Below, in pieces: positions 1 through 9,810 of a stretch of 64,000 bases of DNA. The translations under genes were made by a program, and so were the position numbers. The stretch's first letter is position 1. Every line of letters begins with the position of its first letter. The stretch comes from Stenotrophomonas maltophilia R551-3 (GTDB taxonomy: Bacteria > Pseudomonadota > Gammaproteobacteria > Xanthomonadales > Xanthomonadaceae). The stretch covers positions 3,648,501-3,712,500 of the forward strand of contig NC_011071.1 of the NCBI RefSeq assembly GCF_000020665.1, given 5' to 3'. The notes under the pieces were generated by a model. That model searched no databases, was not told the DNA's origin, and saw nothing but the letters and a program-made list of their open reading frames with translations.

Positions 1-704
1 TGCAGGTAGTGCGCCTGCCCCAGGTCGTGACGGTAGTAGACGTTGTCGAACTGGAACTCACTGTCACTGCCGCGGCTGCGGTAGCGCTGCTGGTTGAAGT
101 TCCATTCGGCGGAGACATGTCCGCGATCGAACAGGCCCAGCACACCGGTGCCGCGCGCGGACAGCGTCTGGTAGTCACGGCTGCCACTCACATTGATCAC
201 CTGCTGGTGCAGGAAGGCGTTTTCGGCGTTGGCGCTGACGGTGTGGAAGCGTTCGGCAGCCGGCTTGCCCGGAATCCACTGGCGGGCGACGAACAGGCGC
301 ACCGCGCCCTCGCCTTCGTCGTACAGCGCGCGCACGGCGGCGGGGTCGTCCGGTGGATCGAGATAGCCGCAGCCGGCAGTAGCGCCACCGAAGCGGCAGG
401 CCAGATGGCTGTTGCGCGGCATCGGCTGGGACAACGCGGGCAGCAGCGCGGCCTGCGCCTCGACGGGCAGATCCAGCGCCTGCAGCACGCCTGCCGGATC
501 TTCCAGCTGCACGTGTTCAAGGGTCACGCGCACCGGCGACAGCCCGGCCGAGCGGCCGAACAGTTGGATGTCGAGTTGTTCGGTCTGGCCTTCGACCAGA
601 TCCTCGAAGCCGGGCGGGACGCCGCGCGCCGCCGCCAGCGGCGTTGCCAGCACCAGGGCGAGCGCGACCGCCAGCCGGGTGATGGCGGGGGCGTGTGGGG
701 TCAT
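1..704 (-). CDS. CS1-type fimbrial outer-membrane usher, N-terminal part (cut by window edge)
   Basis: An open minus-strand frame starts at the ATG at 702-704 and runs off the left edge, so only about 234 N-terminal residues are seen. It has a signal peptide (MTPHAPAITRLAVALALVLA, then an Ala-rich stretch), then RGVPPGFEDLVEGQTEQLDI and a segment on DP..VLQALDL, which resembles the start of CooC/TcfC/CblC ushers that export alpha/CS1 fimbrial subunits. It lies 61 bases downstream of the major subunit gene on the same strand, as in known CS1-type operons. No good Shine-Dalgarno is visible, so translation may be coupled. Ushers of this family are around 800 residues, so most of the gene is outside. 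The family call is by resemblance and context. Confidence 0.72.
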   Translation of the reverse strand, partial: MTPHAPAITRLAVALALVLATPLAAARGVPPGFEDLVEGQTEQLDIQLFGRSAGLSPVRVTLEHVQLEDPAGVLQALDLPVEAQAALLPALSQPMPRNSHLACRFGGATAGCGYLDPPDDPAAVRALYDEGEGAVRLFVARQWIPGKPAAERFHTVSANAENAFLHQQVINVSGSRDYQTLSARGTGVLGLFDRGHVSAEWNFNQQRYRSRGSDSEFQFDNVYYRHDLGQAHYL

Positions 705-765
705 GAGGGTACCGCTGGAGAAGCGGCCGGCCCGAGTCAGGGGCCGGCACAGGAACCGCGTTGAA

Positions 766-1266
766 TCAGGGCTTCTGGTTCAGCACGATGTTGACGACGC
801 CCGAGTAGCGACCCTGGGTGGTCAGCGGTGCCGGAGCGGTCTGCGCGATGACCAGCGGCATCGAGATCGACGCGCCCGGGGTCGAGCCTGCACCGGTGAA
901 CAGATCGGCCGCAGCGTATTCAATCGGGGTCAGGCCCAGATCGCGACCGTTGAGGCTGACCTTCATCGGCACGGTGACCGTACCGTCACCGTTGGCCAGC
1001 ACGAACGCACCACCGATCTTGGCTTCGATATCGGCGGTGTCATCGTTGGAGTGGATGCGCACGTGCTGGGTGTCCGGAATCAGGCCACGCAGCGGATCGT
1101 GGGTCAGGGTGACGGCGTCCGGCAATGCGCTGCCGTCGTCGCGCAGCAGGGCCAGGGTCGGGTCGACGTCGGCATAGACGGTGATCTTGGTTTCCACGGC
1201 GTGCGCGGACAGCGAAGCCGTGGCCAGCGCTGCAGCGAGCGCGGCCTTCTTGAGAATGGCGTGCAT
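766..1266 (-). CDS. CS1-type fimbrial major subunit
   Basis: A 166-residue secreted protein. Residues 1-22 are a signal peptide ending in LSAHA, and the mature part begins VETKITVYADVDPTLALLRD. The rest is beta-rich with no cysteine, ending in GRYSGVVNIVLNQKP, as in the CooA/CblA family of alpha-fimbrial major pilins, whose last strand takes part in donor-strand exchange. The Met at 1266 is chosen over one 16 codons upstream because the signal peptide starts there and a GAGAGA ribosome site precedes it. The usher gene follows. A dedicated periplasmic chaperone is expected for such pili but is not upstream in this window, so it must lie beyond the left edge or elsewhere. Confidence 0.8.
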   Translation of the reverse strand: MHAILKKAALAAALATASLSAHAVETKITVYADVDPTLALLRDDGSALPDAVTLTHDPLRGLIPDTQHVRIHSNDDTADIEAKIGGAFVLANGDGTVTVPMKVSLNGRDLGLTPIEYAAADLFTGAGSTPGASISMPLVIAQTAPAPLTTQGRYSGVVNIVLNQKP

Positions 1267-1460
1267 GGGTTGTCTCTCTCGGACAAGGGGGAATGAGAAA
1301 GCCCCCCTCCCCAAAGGAGAAAGGGAGGGAGGCGCCGCCCGCAGAGGTGGTTGCGGGCGACGGAGAGAATGTTAGGAACCCATTGTCCTGCCGGCCATTC
1401 AAGCATTCCTAAAACGTTGAGCGTTAAGAAGAATCTTTGAATGAGTTCAACGTTCCAGGC

Positions 1461-1719
1461 TTATGCAATTTCCCTCATTCGGTAAATGCAAAAAATCTCA
1501 TTGCTTCGCCTTTGTAGAGTCGAGCCATGCTCGACTGCTGTTCGCGCTATGCGTGCGAGTCGAGCATGGCTCGACTCTACAGTGGTTCATCCACGCATGG
1601 CGTGGATCTACAGACAAGGTTATGCAACTTCCCTCACGCGTTGAATACAACAAACCCCATTGCCTCGCCTTTGTAGAGTCGAGCCATGCTCGACTGCTGT
1701 TCGCGCTGTGCGCGCGAGC
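1461..1719. repeat. Imperfect ~98-bp direct duplication, each copy carrying a GTAG repeat
   Basis: Bases 1461-1558 and 1621-1719 read nearly the same: TATGCAA.TTCCCTCA, a variable piece, then ATTGC.TCGCCTTTGTAGAG followed by the left arm of a SMAG palindrome and TTCGCGCT. In the first copy the palindrome is complete; in the second the right arm is missing and the sequence changes at about 1720. The 1267-1862 stretch holds no convincing gene: frames crossing it are made of repeat sequence. Confidence 0.75.
1514..1580 (+). repeat. SMAG/REP-type dimer (GTAGAGTCGAGC family)
   Basis: GTAGAGTCGAGCCATGCTCGAC, a 23-base middle, then the complementary arm ending in GTCGAGTC-type sequence and CTAC. 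This is the inverted GTAG-headed palindrome pair described as SMAG elements in S. maltophilia. A second palindrome of the GTAGATCCACG subfamily follows at 1588-1611, and a half copy lies at 1673-1699. Confidence 0.85.
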
Positions 1720-1862
1720 CTCAGCCTGCGGGCACCACGGTCACGCGATCAACATCGATGTCGGTCGGCTTGAACCGATGCGTGTCGACCTCGCCATGCG
1801 GTTCCACCACCGTACCCATCCGATGGCCTCCGTCGGCAGATCGTCGTCGATCTCCTATTCGA

Positions 1863-2621
1863 TCAAGGCGATGACAACAGGAAGGACTCCATTGCCTCCA
1901 CCAGTACCAACGGTGTCTCATTCATCGGGTAGTGTCCTGCATCCTCCAGAACCTGCAGCGTGGCCTGCCGGTAGCGGCGCAGATAGGTGCGCTCCATCAG
2001 TGATCGGTTGAAGGTCGGATCGTGCCCGCCTATCAGCACCTTCAACCGGTGCTCGCCAACGATCTCGTCGCTGAAATCGGTATCTGCCCACGCGGGAAGA
2101 TAGGCAGCAAACGCGTCAGGCGCGGAGTGCTGCATTGAATAGCGGGCCTTCCAATCCAGCCAGGCTGCAGGCAGTCTGCCGCCAGTACTGCGATCGATGA
2201 TGGCCCTTCGGCTGGCCACGCTGCCGGCAGCACTCTCCAGAAGTCCTCGCGTGGATGCGTCATAGGCAATGCCACCACAGGGGACGGGTGCGATGGCCAG
2301 CATGGAGCGCACCCGCTGGGGCGCGAGCACGGCGATGCGCTCGATGGCCATGCCTCCCATGGAATGCCCCGCCACACTGAATGTCGCCAGTCGAAGTGCA
2401 TCGGCGAGCGAGAGTGCGTCACGGGCGATTTCGTCGATGCTGTACTGCCCCGCCACATCGCGCATGCCGCCGTAGCCACGGCAGTCCATGAAGATGTAGC
2501 TGAAGTGGTCGCGTGACAGCCATGGCTCGATCGGTTCGAACGCGTGTGCGTCGCCGAACCAGCCATGCAGGACCAGGACGGAGTGAGGCCCCTGCCCCAC
2601 GCGATGAAAGGTATTGGCCAT
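1863..2621 (-). CDS. Alpha/beta-fold hydrolase
   Basis: A 252-residue alpha/beta hydrolase. Visible features are the oxyanion-side HGWFGD near residue 19, the nucleophile elbow GHSMGGMA (Ser near 95), a late acid in GGHDPTF and the catalytic His in DAGHYPMNET near residue 232. Such proteins hydrolyse ester or related bonds; nothing fixes the substrate. There is no signal peptide, so it is probably cytosolic. It is transcribed away from the AraC-type regulator at 2715 across a 93-base gap, which suggests that the regulator controls it. The start at 2621 directly precedes the first beta strand; its ribosome site is weak. The stop lies in a region that may hold remnants of an older gene. Confidence 0.8.
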   Translation of the reverse strand: MANTFHRVGQGPHSVLVLHGWFGDAHAFEPIEPWLSRDHFSYIFMDCRGYGGMRDVAGQYSIDEIARDALSLADALRLATFSVAGHSMGGMAIERIAVLAPQRVRSMLAIAPVPCGGIAYDASTRGLLESAAGSVASRRAIIDRSTGGRLPAAWLDWKARYSMQHSAPDAFAAYLPAWADTDFSDEIVGEHRLKVLIGGHDPTFNRSLMERTYLRRYRQATLQVLEDAGHYPMNETPLVLVEAMESFLLSSP

Positions 2622-2701
2622 GAAGCATTGCCGCAGTGAGGAGGAGTGTTGATGCTAGGCAGCGCAGGCCCGGCCCACCGTCGATGACAGGTCAACCGCT
2701 A

Positions 2702-2707
2702 TAGAAT
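2702..2707 (+). promoter_or_regulatory. Putative -10 box of the AraC-type gene, leaderless layout
   Basis: TAGAAT (within TATAGAAT) ends seven bases before the ATG at 2715. A start point at the usual distance would fall on or next to the A of the ATG, giving a leaderless mRNA. There is no purine-rich ribosome site between them (CCGGGCC). No clear -35 box is seen. Confidence 0.4.
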
Positions 2708-2714
2708 CCGGGCC

Positions 2715-3488
2715 ATGCGCAATTCACTGCTCGATCCCTACGAAGACCTGCCGCGCGATGTCGTGGTCACCTCGAACGACTATGCAGCGTCGTCCACCTT
2801 TCCCCGCCATGCCCATCGACGCGGGCAGTTCGCGTTCGCCGCGCGCGGCACCATCAGCGTGACGACACCGCAGGGACACTGGCTGGTGCCGCCACGGCGC
2901 GCCTGCTGGGTTCCCGCCGGGCTGGCCCACGAGATGACGATGCGCGGGCCGGTGACGATGCTCAACGCCTTCCTTTCCATCGAGGCCGCTGCTGCGGTGG
3001 CGATGCCGGCGCAGTGCCACGTGTATGCCGTTTCGCCGCTGCTGCGGCAGCTGCTGGAAGGCGCAGTGGACCTGCCTGCGTTGTACGACGAGGACGGGCG
3101 TGCGGGCAAGCTGATGCAGTTGCTGGTTGCGGAGATCGCGTCGATGCCGATGCTTTCCCTGCATGCGCCGTTGCCTGCCGATGCACGCCTCGCGCGCGTC
3201 TGCCTGGCGCTGTTCGATGCGCCCTCGCTCGCCATCGGGCTTGATGAGGTGGCTGCGGATGCAGGCATGAGCCGGCGCACCTTCACGCGGACGTTCCGCG
3301 CAGGTACCGGGGTGAGTTTCGCCGAGTGGCGGCAGCAGGTATGCCTGCTGGCAGCCATCGAACGGCTGGGCCAGGGGCAGGCAGTGACCCGCGTGGCACT
3401 GGACCTGGGGTATGCGAGCCCCAGCGCGTTTTCTGCCGCGTTCCGGCGCGAACTGGGGTGTTCGCCGAGCCGGTATTCAGAGGTGTAG
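2715..3488 (+). CDS. AraC-family transcriptional regulator with cupin sensor
   Basis: A 257-residue regulator. Residues about 20-90 form a cupin-like AraC-binding domain (FPRHAHRRGQFAFA, then WLVPPRRACWVPAGLAHEM). The C-terminal 100 residues hold two helix-turn-helix motifs: LDEVAADAGMSRRTFTRTFR and VTRVALDLGYASPSAFSAAF followed by the family signature RRELGCSPSRY. It would bind DNA in response to a small molecule, perhaps the substrate or product of the divergent hydrolase at 1863-2621. The start at 2715 fits the domain boundary and sits directly behind a -10-like box. Its ligand cannot be read from the sequence. Confidence 0.88.
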   Translation: MRNSLLDPYEDLPRDVVVTSNDYAASSTFPRHAHRRGQFAFAARGTISVTTPQGHWLVPPRRACWVPAGLAHEMTMRGPVTMLNAFLSIEAAAAVAMPAQCHVYAVSPLLRQLLEGAVDLPALYDEDGRAGKLMQLLVAEIASMPMLSLHAPLPADARLARVCLALFDAPSLAIGLDEVAADAGMSRRTFTRTFRAGTGVSFAEWRQQVCLLAAIERLGQGQAVTRVALDLGYASPSAFSAAFRRELGCSPSRYSEV

Positions 3489-3511
3489 TGCCGGGCAGGT
3501 GTTTGGTTGCC

Positions 3512-3532
3512 GTGCGGACCAACGGTCCGCAC
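3512..3532. repeat. GTGCGGACC-AAC-GGTCCGCAC hairpin
   Basis: Nine-base perfect arms around an AAC loop, 23 bases after the AraC-type gene. The same element with one compensated base pair (T-A for C-G) occurs at 40221-40241. A partial second copy (GACGGTCCGCAG) follows at about 3544-3556. Confidence 0.7.
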
Positions 3533-3583
3533 CCACCACCCGTCGACGGTCCGCAGCCACCCTCCGCCGAACGCGATCGGGGC

Positions 3584-3613
3584 AAAAAAAACGCCCCGCG
3601 GATGCGGGGCGTT
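3584..3613 (-). terminator. Rho-independent terminator of gltA
   Basis: Read on the minus strand, AACGCCCCGC, a short loop and GCGGGGCGT are followed by eight T residues, 23 bases after the citrate synthase stop codon. Confidence 0.9.
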
Positions 3614-3636
3614 CTCGGCACAACCTACGCGGGCGA

Positions 3637-4914
<1,278 letters not shown>

Positions 4915-5003
4915 TGTGTGCGCTCCTTCATGGGAAGGCGCCTGCCCAAGCGCATTGGTCAGGCACGTGAATGACGTCCTCGGCCTGTGCCGGGGATCAC
5001 GCC

Positions 5004-5053
5004 ATTATCGCACAGCAGCATTTGCCCGGCGCTAGACAGAAGTCGTATACGAC
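5004..5053 (-). promoter_or_regulatory. Putative gltA promoter region with a 12-bp palindrome
   Basis: On the minus strand a GATAAT box lies at 5004-5009, about 90 bases upstream of the gltA ATG. Farther upstream is a perfect palindrome, GTCGTATACGAC (5042-5053). The palindrome could be an operator, but no known consensus is matched. The 4915-5210 spacer otherwise shows nothing but the rpmE2 terminator. Confidence 0.3.
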
Positions 5054-5156
5054 AGGCGGCCAGACGCCGGCCGTTGAGCGGCCCGGATCGGCAAAAGCGT
5101 TGTCATCCGAACGCAGTGTTCCGTCCATCCAAACGCCCGTTGGGTAGGCGTTGGGG

Positions 5157-5187
5157 AAAAACAAACGGCCGCGCAGAGCGCGGCCGT
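5157..5187 (-). terminator. Rho-independent terminator of the L31 gene
   Basis: Minus strand: ACGGCCGCGC, loop TCT, GCGCGGCCGT, then TTGTTTTT, 24 bases after the rpmE2 stop. Confidence 0.9.
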
Positions 5188-5210
5188 CGGTTCGAAGCTG
5201 GATCGACAGA

Positions 5211-5453
5211 TCAGCGCGCGTAGCGCTTCTGGAACTTGTCGATGCGGCCCGAGGTATCGATGACCTTGTGCTTGCCCGTGTAGAACGGGTGCGAAGCAGA
5301 GGAAATTTCAACCTTCACCAGCGGGTAGTCGTTGCCGTCTTCCCACTTGATGGTTTCCTTCGTGCTCATGGTCGAGCGGGTCAGGATCTTGAAATCGGAG
5401 GTGACGTCATGGAAGACGACGTCGCGGTAGTTCGGATGGATATCGGCCTTCAT
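5211..5453 (-). CDS. rpmE2: 50S ribosomal protein L31 type B
   Basis: An 80-residue protein with the L31 signature [17 protein letters not shown] at the N-terminus and [10 protein letters not shown] in the second half. It lacks the CxxC zinc ligands of type A L31, so it is the zinc-independent (C-minus) paralogue, which in many bacteria replaces the zinc form under zinc shortage. No zinc-regulator site is obvious upstream. It has its own -10 TATAAT box and terminator, so it forms a single-gene unit. Confidence 0.95.
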
Positions 5454-5491
5454 GGGCTCACACCGTAAATGGGCTGGTGGTCAAGAGCGGC

Positions 5492-5521
5492 ATTATAAGC
5501 ACCGGTTGCCCCTCGGGGCAA
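5492..5521 (-). promoter_or_regulatory. rpmE2 promoter
   Basis: Minus strand: TTGCCC (5516-5521), an 18-base spacer, then a perfect TATAAT (5492-5497), 39 bases before the L31 start codon. The -35 half overlaps the hairpin at 5502-5525. Confidence 0.6.
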
Positions 5522-5525
5522 CCGG
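5502..5525 (-). terminator. GC-rich hairpin after the nucleoside hydrolase gene
   Basis: A perfect CCGGTTGCCCC / GGGGCAACCGG stem with a two-base loop, 15 bases after the nucleoside hydrolase stop. No T tract follows, so termination is uncertain; it overlaps the L31 promoter spacer. Confidence 0.4.
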
Positions 5526-5540
5526 TTGCCGGCATCCGGC

Positions 5541-6479
5541 TCAGGCGGCGCCCAAGGCCTGGCGTACCAGGGCCTCGAAACGGGCCTGATCGTAGGCCAT
5601 CAGCAGATCGCAGTTGTCCGGCTGGCCGGTCTGGCGGTTCCAGTCGACGATGGTGGCGCCGCGGCTGAACGTACCGTTCAGCTCCACGTTCAGCGGCCGC
5701 GACTCGACCTGCAGCTGCCCTTCCGGGTTCAGCGCCCAGGCCATGGCCAGCGCGTCGGCGGTGTACCAGCGGCCGCCCTTGCTGTCTTCGGACAGGCCAC
5801 GGGTCTTGCGCGAAATCAGCTCGTAGAAGCGCGCGCGATCGGAATCGGCCTGCAGCCATTTTTCGGCGTCCTGCAGCGGCAGGCCGTGGGCGACGGTGGC
5901 CTCCCAGTCCGACACCAGCAGGTGCTTGAACGAGGTGAACACCACGTGCGCCGCTTCCGGATCGAAGGCGATGTTGAATTCGGCGGCCGGGGTGATGTTG
6001 CCGTGGCAGGTGACCGCGCCGCCCATCACCACGATGCGCTTGATGCGCTCGGGCAGGGTCGGGTCCAGCTTCAGTGCCAGTGCCAGGTTGGTCAGCGGGC
6101 CAAGCATCACCAGCATCAGTTCGCCGGCGTGCTCGTGCGACAGGCGCAGGATGGCCAGCGCGGCGTGTTCGGCGTCGGCCTGGCGGCTCGGCGGCGGCAG
6201 ATCGACGTCGCCGTAGCCGTCACGGCCATGCACGTGGGCGGCGTCAACGGAGGGATGCAGCAGCGGATCCGGGCTGCCGGCGAACACCGGCACGTCGGCG
6301 CGGCCGACGATGTCGCAGAGCTTGAGGGCGTTGCGGACGGTGTACTGCAGGCCGACATTGCCGGCGGCGATGGTCAGGGCGACCACGTCATGCCGTTCAT
6401 CGGCAAAGGCCATCAGCAGGGCCAGGGCGTCGTCCACACCGGGGTCGGTGTCGATCAACAGGGGGATCTTGTGGGTCAT
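5541..6479 (-). CDS. Inosine-uridine-type nucleoside hydrolase
   Basis: A 312-residue enzyme that splits the N-glycosidic bond of ribonucleosides to free base and ribose (salvage). The calcium-binding family signature DTDPGVDDALAL is at residues 10-21. ALTIAAGNVGLQYTVRNALK, LVMLGPLTNLALAL and AEFNIAFDPEAAH, further conserved parts of the active site, follow in order. Length is normal for the family. There is no signal peptide, so it is cytosolic. Which base it prefers cannot be told by eye. It is separated from its neighbours by repeats and the L31 promoter, and is probably a single-gene unit. Confidence 0.93.
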   Translation of the reverse strand: MTHKIPLLIDTDPGVDDALALLMAFADERHDVVALTIAAGNVGLQYTVRNALKLCDIVGRADVPVFAGSPDPLLHPSVDAAHVHGRDGYGDVDLPPPSRQADAEHAALAILRLSHEHAGELMLVMLGPLTNLALALKLDPTLPERIKRIVVMGGAVTCHGNITPAAEFNIAFDPEAAHVVFTSFKHLLVSDWEATVAHGLPLQDAEKWLQADSDRARFYELISRKTRGLSEDSKGGRWYTADALAMAWALNPEGQLQVESRPLNVELNGTFSRGATIVDWNRQTGQPDNCDLLMAYDQARFEALVRQALGAA

Positions 6480-6553
6480 CGTTGCCGTCTTCAGATCGGC
6501 AACGAAGTGTGGACCGGGATGATGACCGTTGCAAGTACGGGGGATTGGGGTTC

Positions 6554-6806
6554 GGCAGGGCTGCGCCCTGCACCTGCTTAATGCAACGGCAAGGGCAAAA
6601 GCTGGCTATCCGTGGGATGGCGGGGTGGGTCCGATGGCGGGGGACGGCGTGAATACATCCGTGTAGCCTCGGTCGCGCCATCCATGGCGCTCACGCCCCC
6701 GCCACCGGACCCACCCCGCCTTCGACAATTTCCCGCGGTCTGTCGGAACGGCGTTCTGCTCTGGTAGGTGTCGACCTTGGTCGACACATTCACGCAATGC
6801 GTGGAG
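6554..6806 (+). repeat. Composite stem-loop module, copy 1
   Basis: Downstream of the nucleoside hydrolase. In order: GGCAGGGC..GCCCTGCACC hairpin; CAACGGCAAGGGCAAAAGC; GGGATGGC; a long stem whose arms are GCGGGGTGGGTCCG-ATGGCGGGGG (6620-6643) and its near complement at 6696-6720; an inner hairpin GCGCCATCCATGGCGC (6675-6690); then TTCGACAATTTCC, GTCTGTCGGAACGGCGTTCTG and the GTGTCGACCTTGGTCGACAC palindrome. The same order recurs at 18137-18383 and, in part, reversed at 33850-34023. The 6480-7020 spacer has no gene. Confidence 0.8.
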
Positions 6807-6835
6807 GAACATGTAAATGATCGAATCGGCTCTCT

Positions 6836-6928
6836 GTAGAGTCGAGCCATGCTCGACTCACGCGCGTAGCGCGAACAGCAGCCGAGCGTGGGCTCGGTTC
6901 TACAGTAGATCCACACCATGCGTGGATG
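6836..6928 (+). repeat. SMAG/REP dimer plus GTAGATCCAC palindrome
   Basis: 6836-6903 is a GTAG...CTAC inverted pair (GTAGAGTCGAGCCATGCTCG on the left, GCCGAGCGTGGGCTCGG on the right). 6905-6928 is a single GTAGATCCACACCATGCGTG palindrome. Confidence 0.85.
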
Positions 6929-6980
6929 TGTGGATCAAGTTCCACACCTTCAAATGCGGCGTGGATGAGCGCCGGGACAT

Positions 6981-7018
6981 GGGGTCAGAGCCCTTTGCCA
7001 TGCAAAGGGATCCGACCC
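6981..7018 (-). repeat. GGGTCAGA-class palindrome abutting the recG stop
   Basis: On the gene strand: GGGTCGGATCCCTTTGC, loop ATG, then GCAAAGGGCTCTGACCC. It starts 2 bases after the recG stop codon. Compared with the perfect copies, two positions are unpaired as DNA, but one of them is a G-U pair in recG-sense RNA. Likely a 3'-end RNA hairpin; no T tract follows. Confidence 0.65.
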
Positions 7019-7020
7019 GC

Positions 7021-9132
7021 TTACGCCGAGGCGTAGCGCACGGCGGTGCCGATCCAGCGTTGCACCACGCGATCGGCCAGCGCGGGTTGCTGGTCCAGCA
7101 GGCGCTCGGCCAGGTCATGCACGCCGGGCAGCAGGCCGGCGTCGCGGGCCAGGTCGGCAATGCGGAAGCCGGCCAGGCCGGTCTGCCGGGTACCCAGCAG
7201 TTCGCCGGGGCCGCGCAGTTCCAGATCCTTCTCGGCGATGACGAAGCCATCGTTGGTTTCGCGCATGGTCTGCAAACGCTCGCGCGCCATCTGCGAAAGC
7301 GGCGCCTGGTACAACAGCACGCAGCGCGAGACCGCCGAACCACGACCCACGCGGCCGCGCAGCTGGTGCAGCTGCGCCAGGCCGAGGCGCTCGGCGTTCT
7401 CGATCACCATCAGCGAGGCATTCGGTACGTCCACGCCCACTTCAATCACGGTGGTGGCCACCAGCAGGTCGATCTCGCCGGCCTTGAACGCCACCATCGT
7501 TGCCAGCTTTTCCGCCGCCTTCAGCCGGCCATGCACCAGCCCGACGCGCACACCCGGCAGCAGCGCCTGCAGCGATTCGTAGGTGGCCTGCGCCGGGGTG
7601 GCATCCAACTCTTCGCTTTCTTCAATGAGCGTGCACACCCAGTACACCTGTCGCCCTTCCTGGCAGGCCAGGGCGATGCGTTCGATCAGTTCCGGGCGGC
7701 GATCATTGTTCAATGCAACCGTCTGCACCGGCGTGCGGCCCGGTGGCAACTCATCGATGGCCGAGACATCCAGGTCCGCATACTCGGACATCGCCAGCGT
7801 GCGTGGAATCGGCGTGGCGGTCATCACCAGCTGGTGCGGCACGCTGTTGCCGCCCGCGCCCTTGTCGCGCAGCGCCAATCGCTGGCGCACGCCGAAGCGG
7901 TGCTGCTCGTCGACGATGGCCAGGGCCAGGTCCTGGAACACCACCGCCTCCTGCATCAGCGCGTGGGTGCCGACCACGACCTGCGCTTCGCCGTTGGCGA
8001 CCTGCTCCATCACCTTGGCGCGCGCCTTGCCGGTAACCTTGCCGGCCAGCCAGGCGATGCGCACGCCGAGCGGCTCCAGCCAGCCGCGCAGGTTGTTGAG
8101 ATGCTGCTCAGCCAGCAGTTCGGTAGGGGCAGCCAGTGCGACCTGCTTGCCCTGCTCCACCGCCAGCATCGCCGCCAGTGCGGCAACCACGGTCTTGCCG
8201 GAGCCGACGTCGCCCTGCACCAGCCGCAGCATCGGGCTGGGGCGGGCGAGATCTTCGCGGATCTGCTTGAACACACGCGCCTGTGCGCCGGTCAGCGCGA
8301 ACGGCAGCTGCTTCAGCAGTGCCTTGGCCAGCTTGCCGGGACCGGCCAGCGGCGGCGCGTGGTGTGCCTGCAAGGCGATCCGCTGGCGACGCAGGCTGAG
8401 GTGGTGGGCCAGCAGCTCTTCCATTGCCAGCCGGCGCTGCGCCGGATGGGTGCCTGCGGCCAGCGCGGCCAGGTCGGCATCCGGCGGCGGCCGGTGCACG
8501 GTCAGCAGGGCGCTGCGCAGTGACGGCAGGCCGAGGCCATCCAGCCAGCCGCTGGGCAGCAGTTCCAGCGTGCTTTCCTCGGGCAGGCGGTCCAGCGCCT
8601 GGCCGATCAGCTTGCGCATGGTCATCGGGCCGACGCCTTCGACGGTGGGATACACCGGGTCGAGGCGGTCGCCGAGTTCGGGATCGTCGTTGCGGCCCAG
8701 CACCTGGTAGCTGGGGTGGACGATTTCCAGGCCGAGGTGGCCGGGTTTGGGCGTGCCGAAGCAGCGCAGCCGGTTGCCGACCGCGAACTGTCCGACCTGC
8801 TGCTGGCGGAAGTGGAAGAAGCGCAGCACCAGGGTGCCCTGCCCTTCGTCTTCCACCGCCACTTTCAGCATCGGCCGGTAGCGCATGCCGCGCTCGACCG
8901 CGACCACCCGCCCTTCCACCTGCGCCGGCACGCCGTTGCGCAGGTCTTCGATGCGGGTCAGCCGGGTCCGGTCTTCATAGCGCAGCGGCAGATGAAGCCA
9001 GAGATCCTGCAGGGTGGCCAGGCCACGCGCCTGCAGTTTGGCGGCCACGGCCGGACCGACGCCGGCGAGCATCGCAAGCGATGCTTCGCCGGACGGTGAC
9101 AGGACCGGGGTGACCGCCGCCTTGCGTGCCAC
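7021..9132 (-). CDS. recG: ATP-dependent DNA helicase RecG
   Basis: A 703-residue helicase that remodels stalled replication forks and branched DNA. The N-terminal part holds a helix-hairpin-like GVGPAVAAKLQARGL (residues 24-38) and the OB-fold wedge domain (VEGRVVAVERGMRYRPMLKV). It is followed by the motor: Walker A GDVGSGKTVVA near residue 305, DEQHRFG box near 405, TATPIPRTLAMS, and QLRGRVGRG of motif VI. Length is normal. It follows ridA with a 7-base gap and belongs to the gmk-rpoZ-spoT-ridA-recG strand block common in gammaproteobacteria. The 3' end touches a GGGTCAGA-class palindrome. Confidence 0.97.
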   Translation of the reverse strand: MARKAAVTPVLSPSGEASLAMLAGVGPAVAAKLQARGLATLQDLWLHLPLRYEDRTRLTRIEDLRNGVPAQVEGRVVAVERGMRYRPMLKVAVEDEGQGTLVLRFFHFRQQQVGQFAVGNRLRCFGTPKPGHLGLEIVHPSYQVLGRNDDPELGDRLDPVYPTVEGVGPMTMRKLIGQALDRLPEESTLELLPSGWLDGLGLPSLRSALLTVHRPPPDADLAALAAGTHPAQRRLAMEELLAHHLSLRRQRIALQAHHAPPLAGPGKLAKALLKQLPFALTGAQARVFKQIREDLARPSPMLRLVQGDVGSGKTVVAALAAMLAVEQGKQVALAAPTELLAEQHLNNLRGWLEPLGVRIAWLAGKVTGKARAKVMEQVANGEAQVVVGTHALMQEAVVFQDLALAIVDEQHRFGVRQRLALRDKGAGGNSVPHQLVMTATPIPRTLAMSEYADLDVSAIDELPPGRTPVQTVALNNDRRPELIERIALACQEGRQVYWVCTLIEESEELDATPAQATYESLQALLPGVRVGLVHGRLKAAEKLATMVAFKAGEIDLLVATTVIEVGVDVPNASLMVIENAERLGLAQLHQLRGRVGRGSAVSRCVLLYQAPLSQMARERLQTMRETNDGFVIAEKDLELRGPGELLGTRQTGLAGFRIADLARDAGLLPGVHDLAERLLDQQPALADRVVQRWIGTAVRYASA

Positions 9133-9139
9133 GTGGCGG

Positions 9140-9526
<387 letters not shown>

Positions 9527-9583
9527 GGGTCGCTCCGGTGCTTTTGGGGGAAAACAGAGCGGTGATTGTACCGGGTGGGGGCG

Positions 9584-9726
9584 CATCCACGCATGGCGTG
9601 GATCTACCGCGCCGCTTCGGTAGTGCCGGCCGCTGGCCGGCAACTCCATGAACGTTTGCCGACATCGCGAGGTTGCCGGCCAGCGGCCGGCACTACCGGG
9701 AACATCCACGCATGGCATGGATCTAC
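9584..9726 (+). repeat. Cluster of SMAG/REP palindromes
   Basis: Three elements in a row: 9584-9607 (GCATGGCGTGGATCTAC type), 9620-9696 (a dimer of GTAGTGCCGGCCGCTGGCCGG and its complement ending CACTAC) and 9703-9726 (GCATGGCATGGATCTAC). A decayed half follows near 9773-9796. The whole ridA-spoT spacer is repeat material. Confidence 0.85.
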
Positions 9727-9810
9727 TGCAATGCAACCGGTAGCGACGGGCCATTCCCGGCGAGCGCGCAATCATCCACGCATTTGTGTGGACCTGCAGC
9801 GGGATTCAAT

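Noticed and set aside
1463..2011. A 182-codon plus-strand frame.
   Set aside because: It runs through two SMAG elements and the antisense of the hydrolase 3' end; its protein is a product of repeat sequence.
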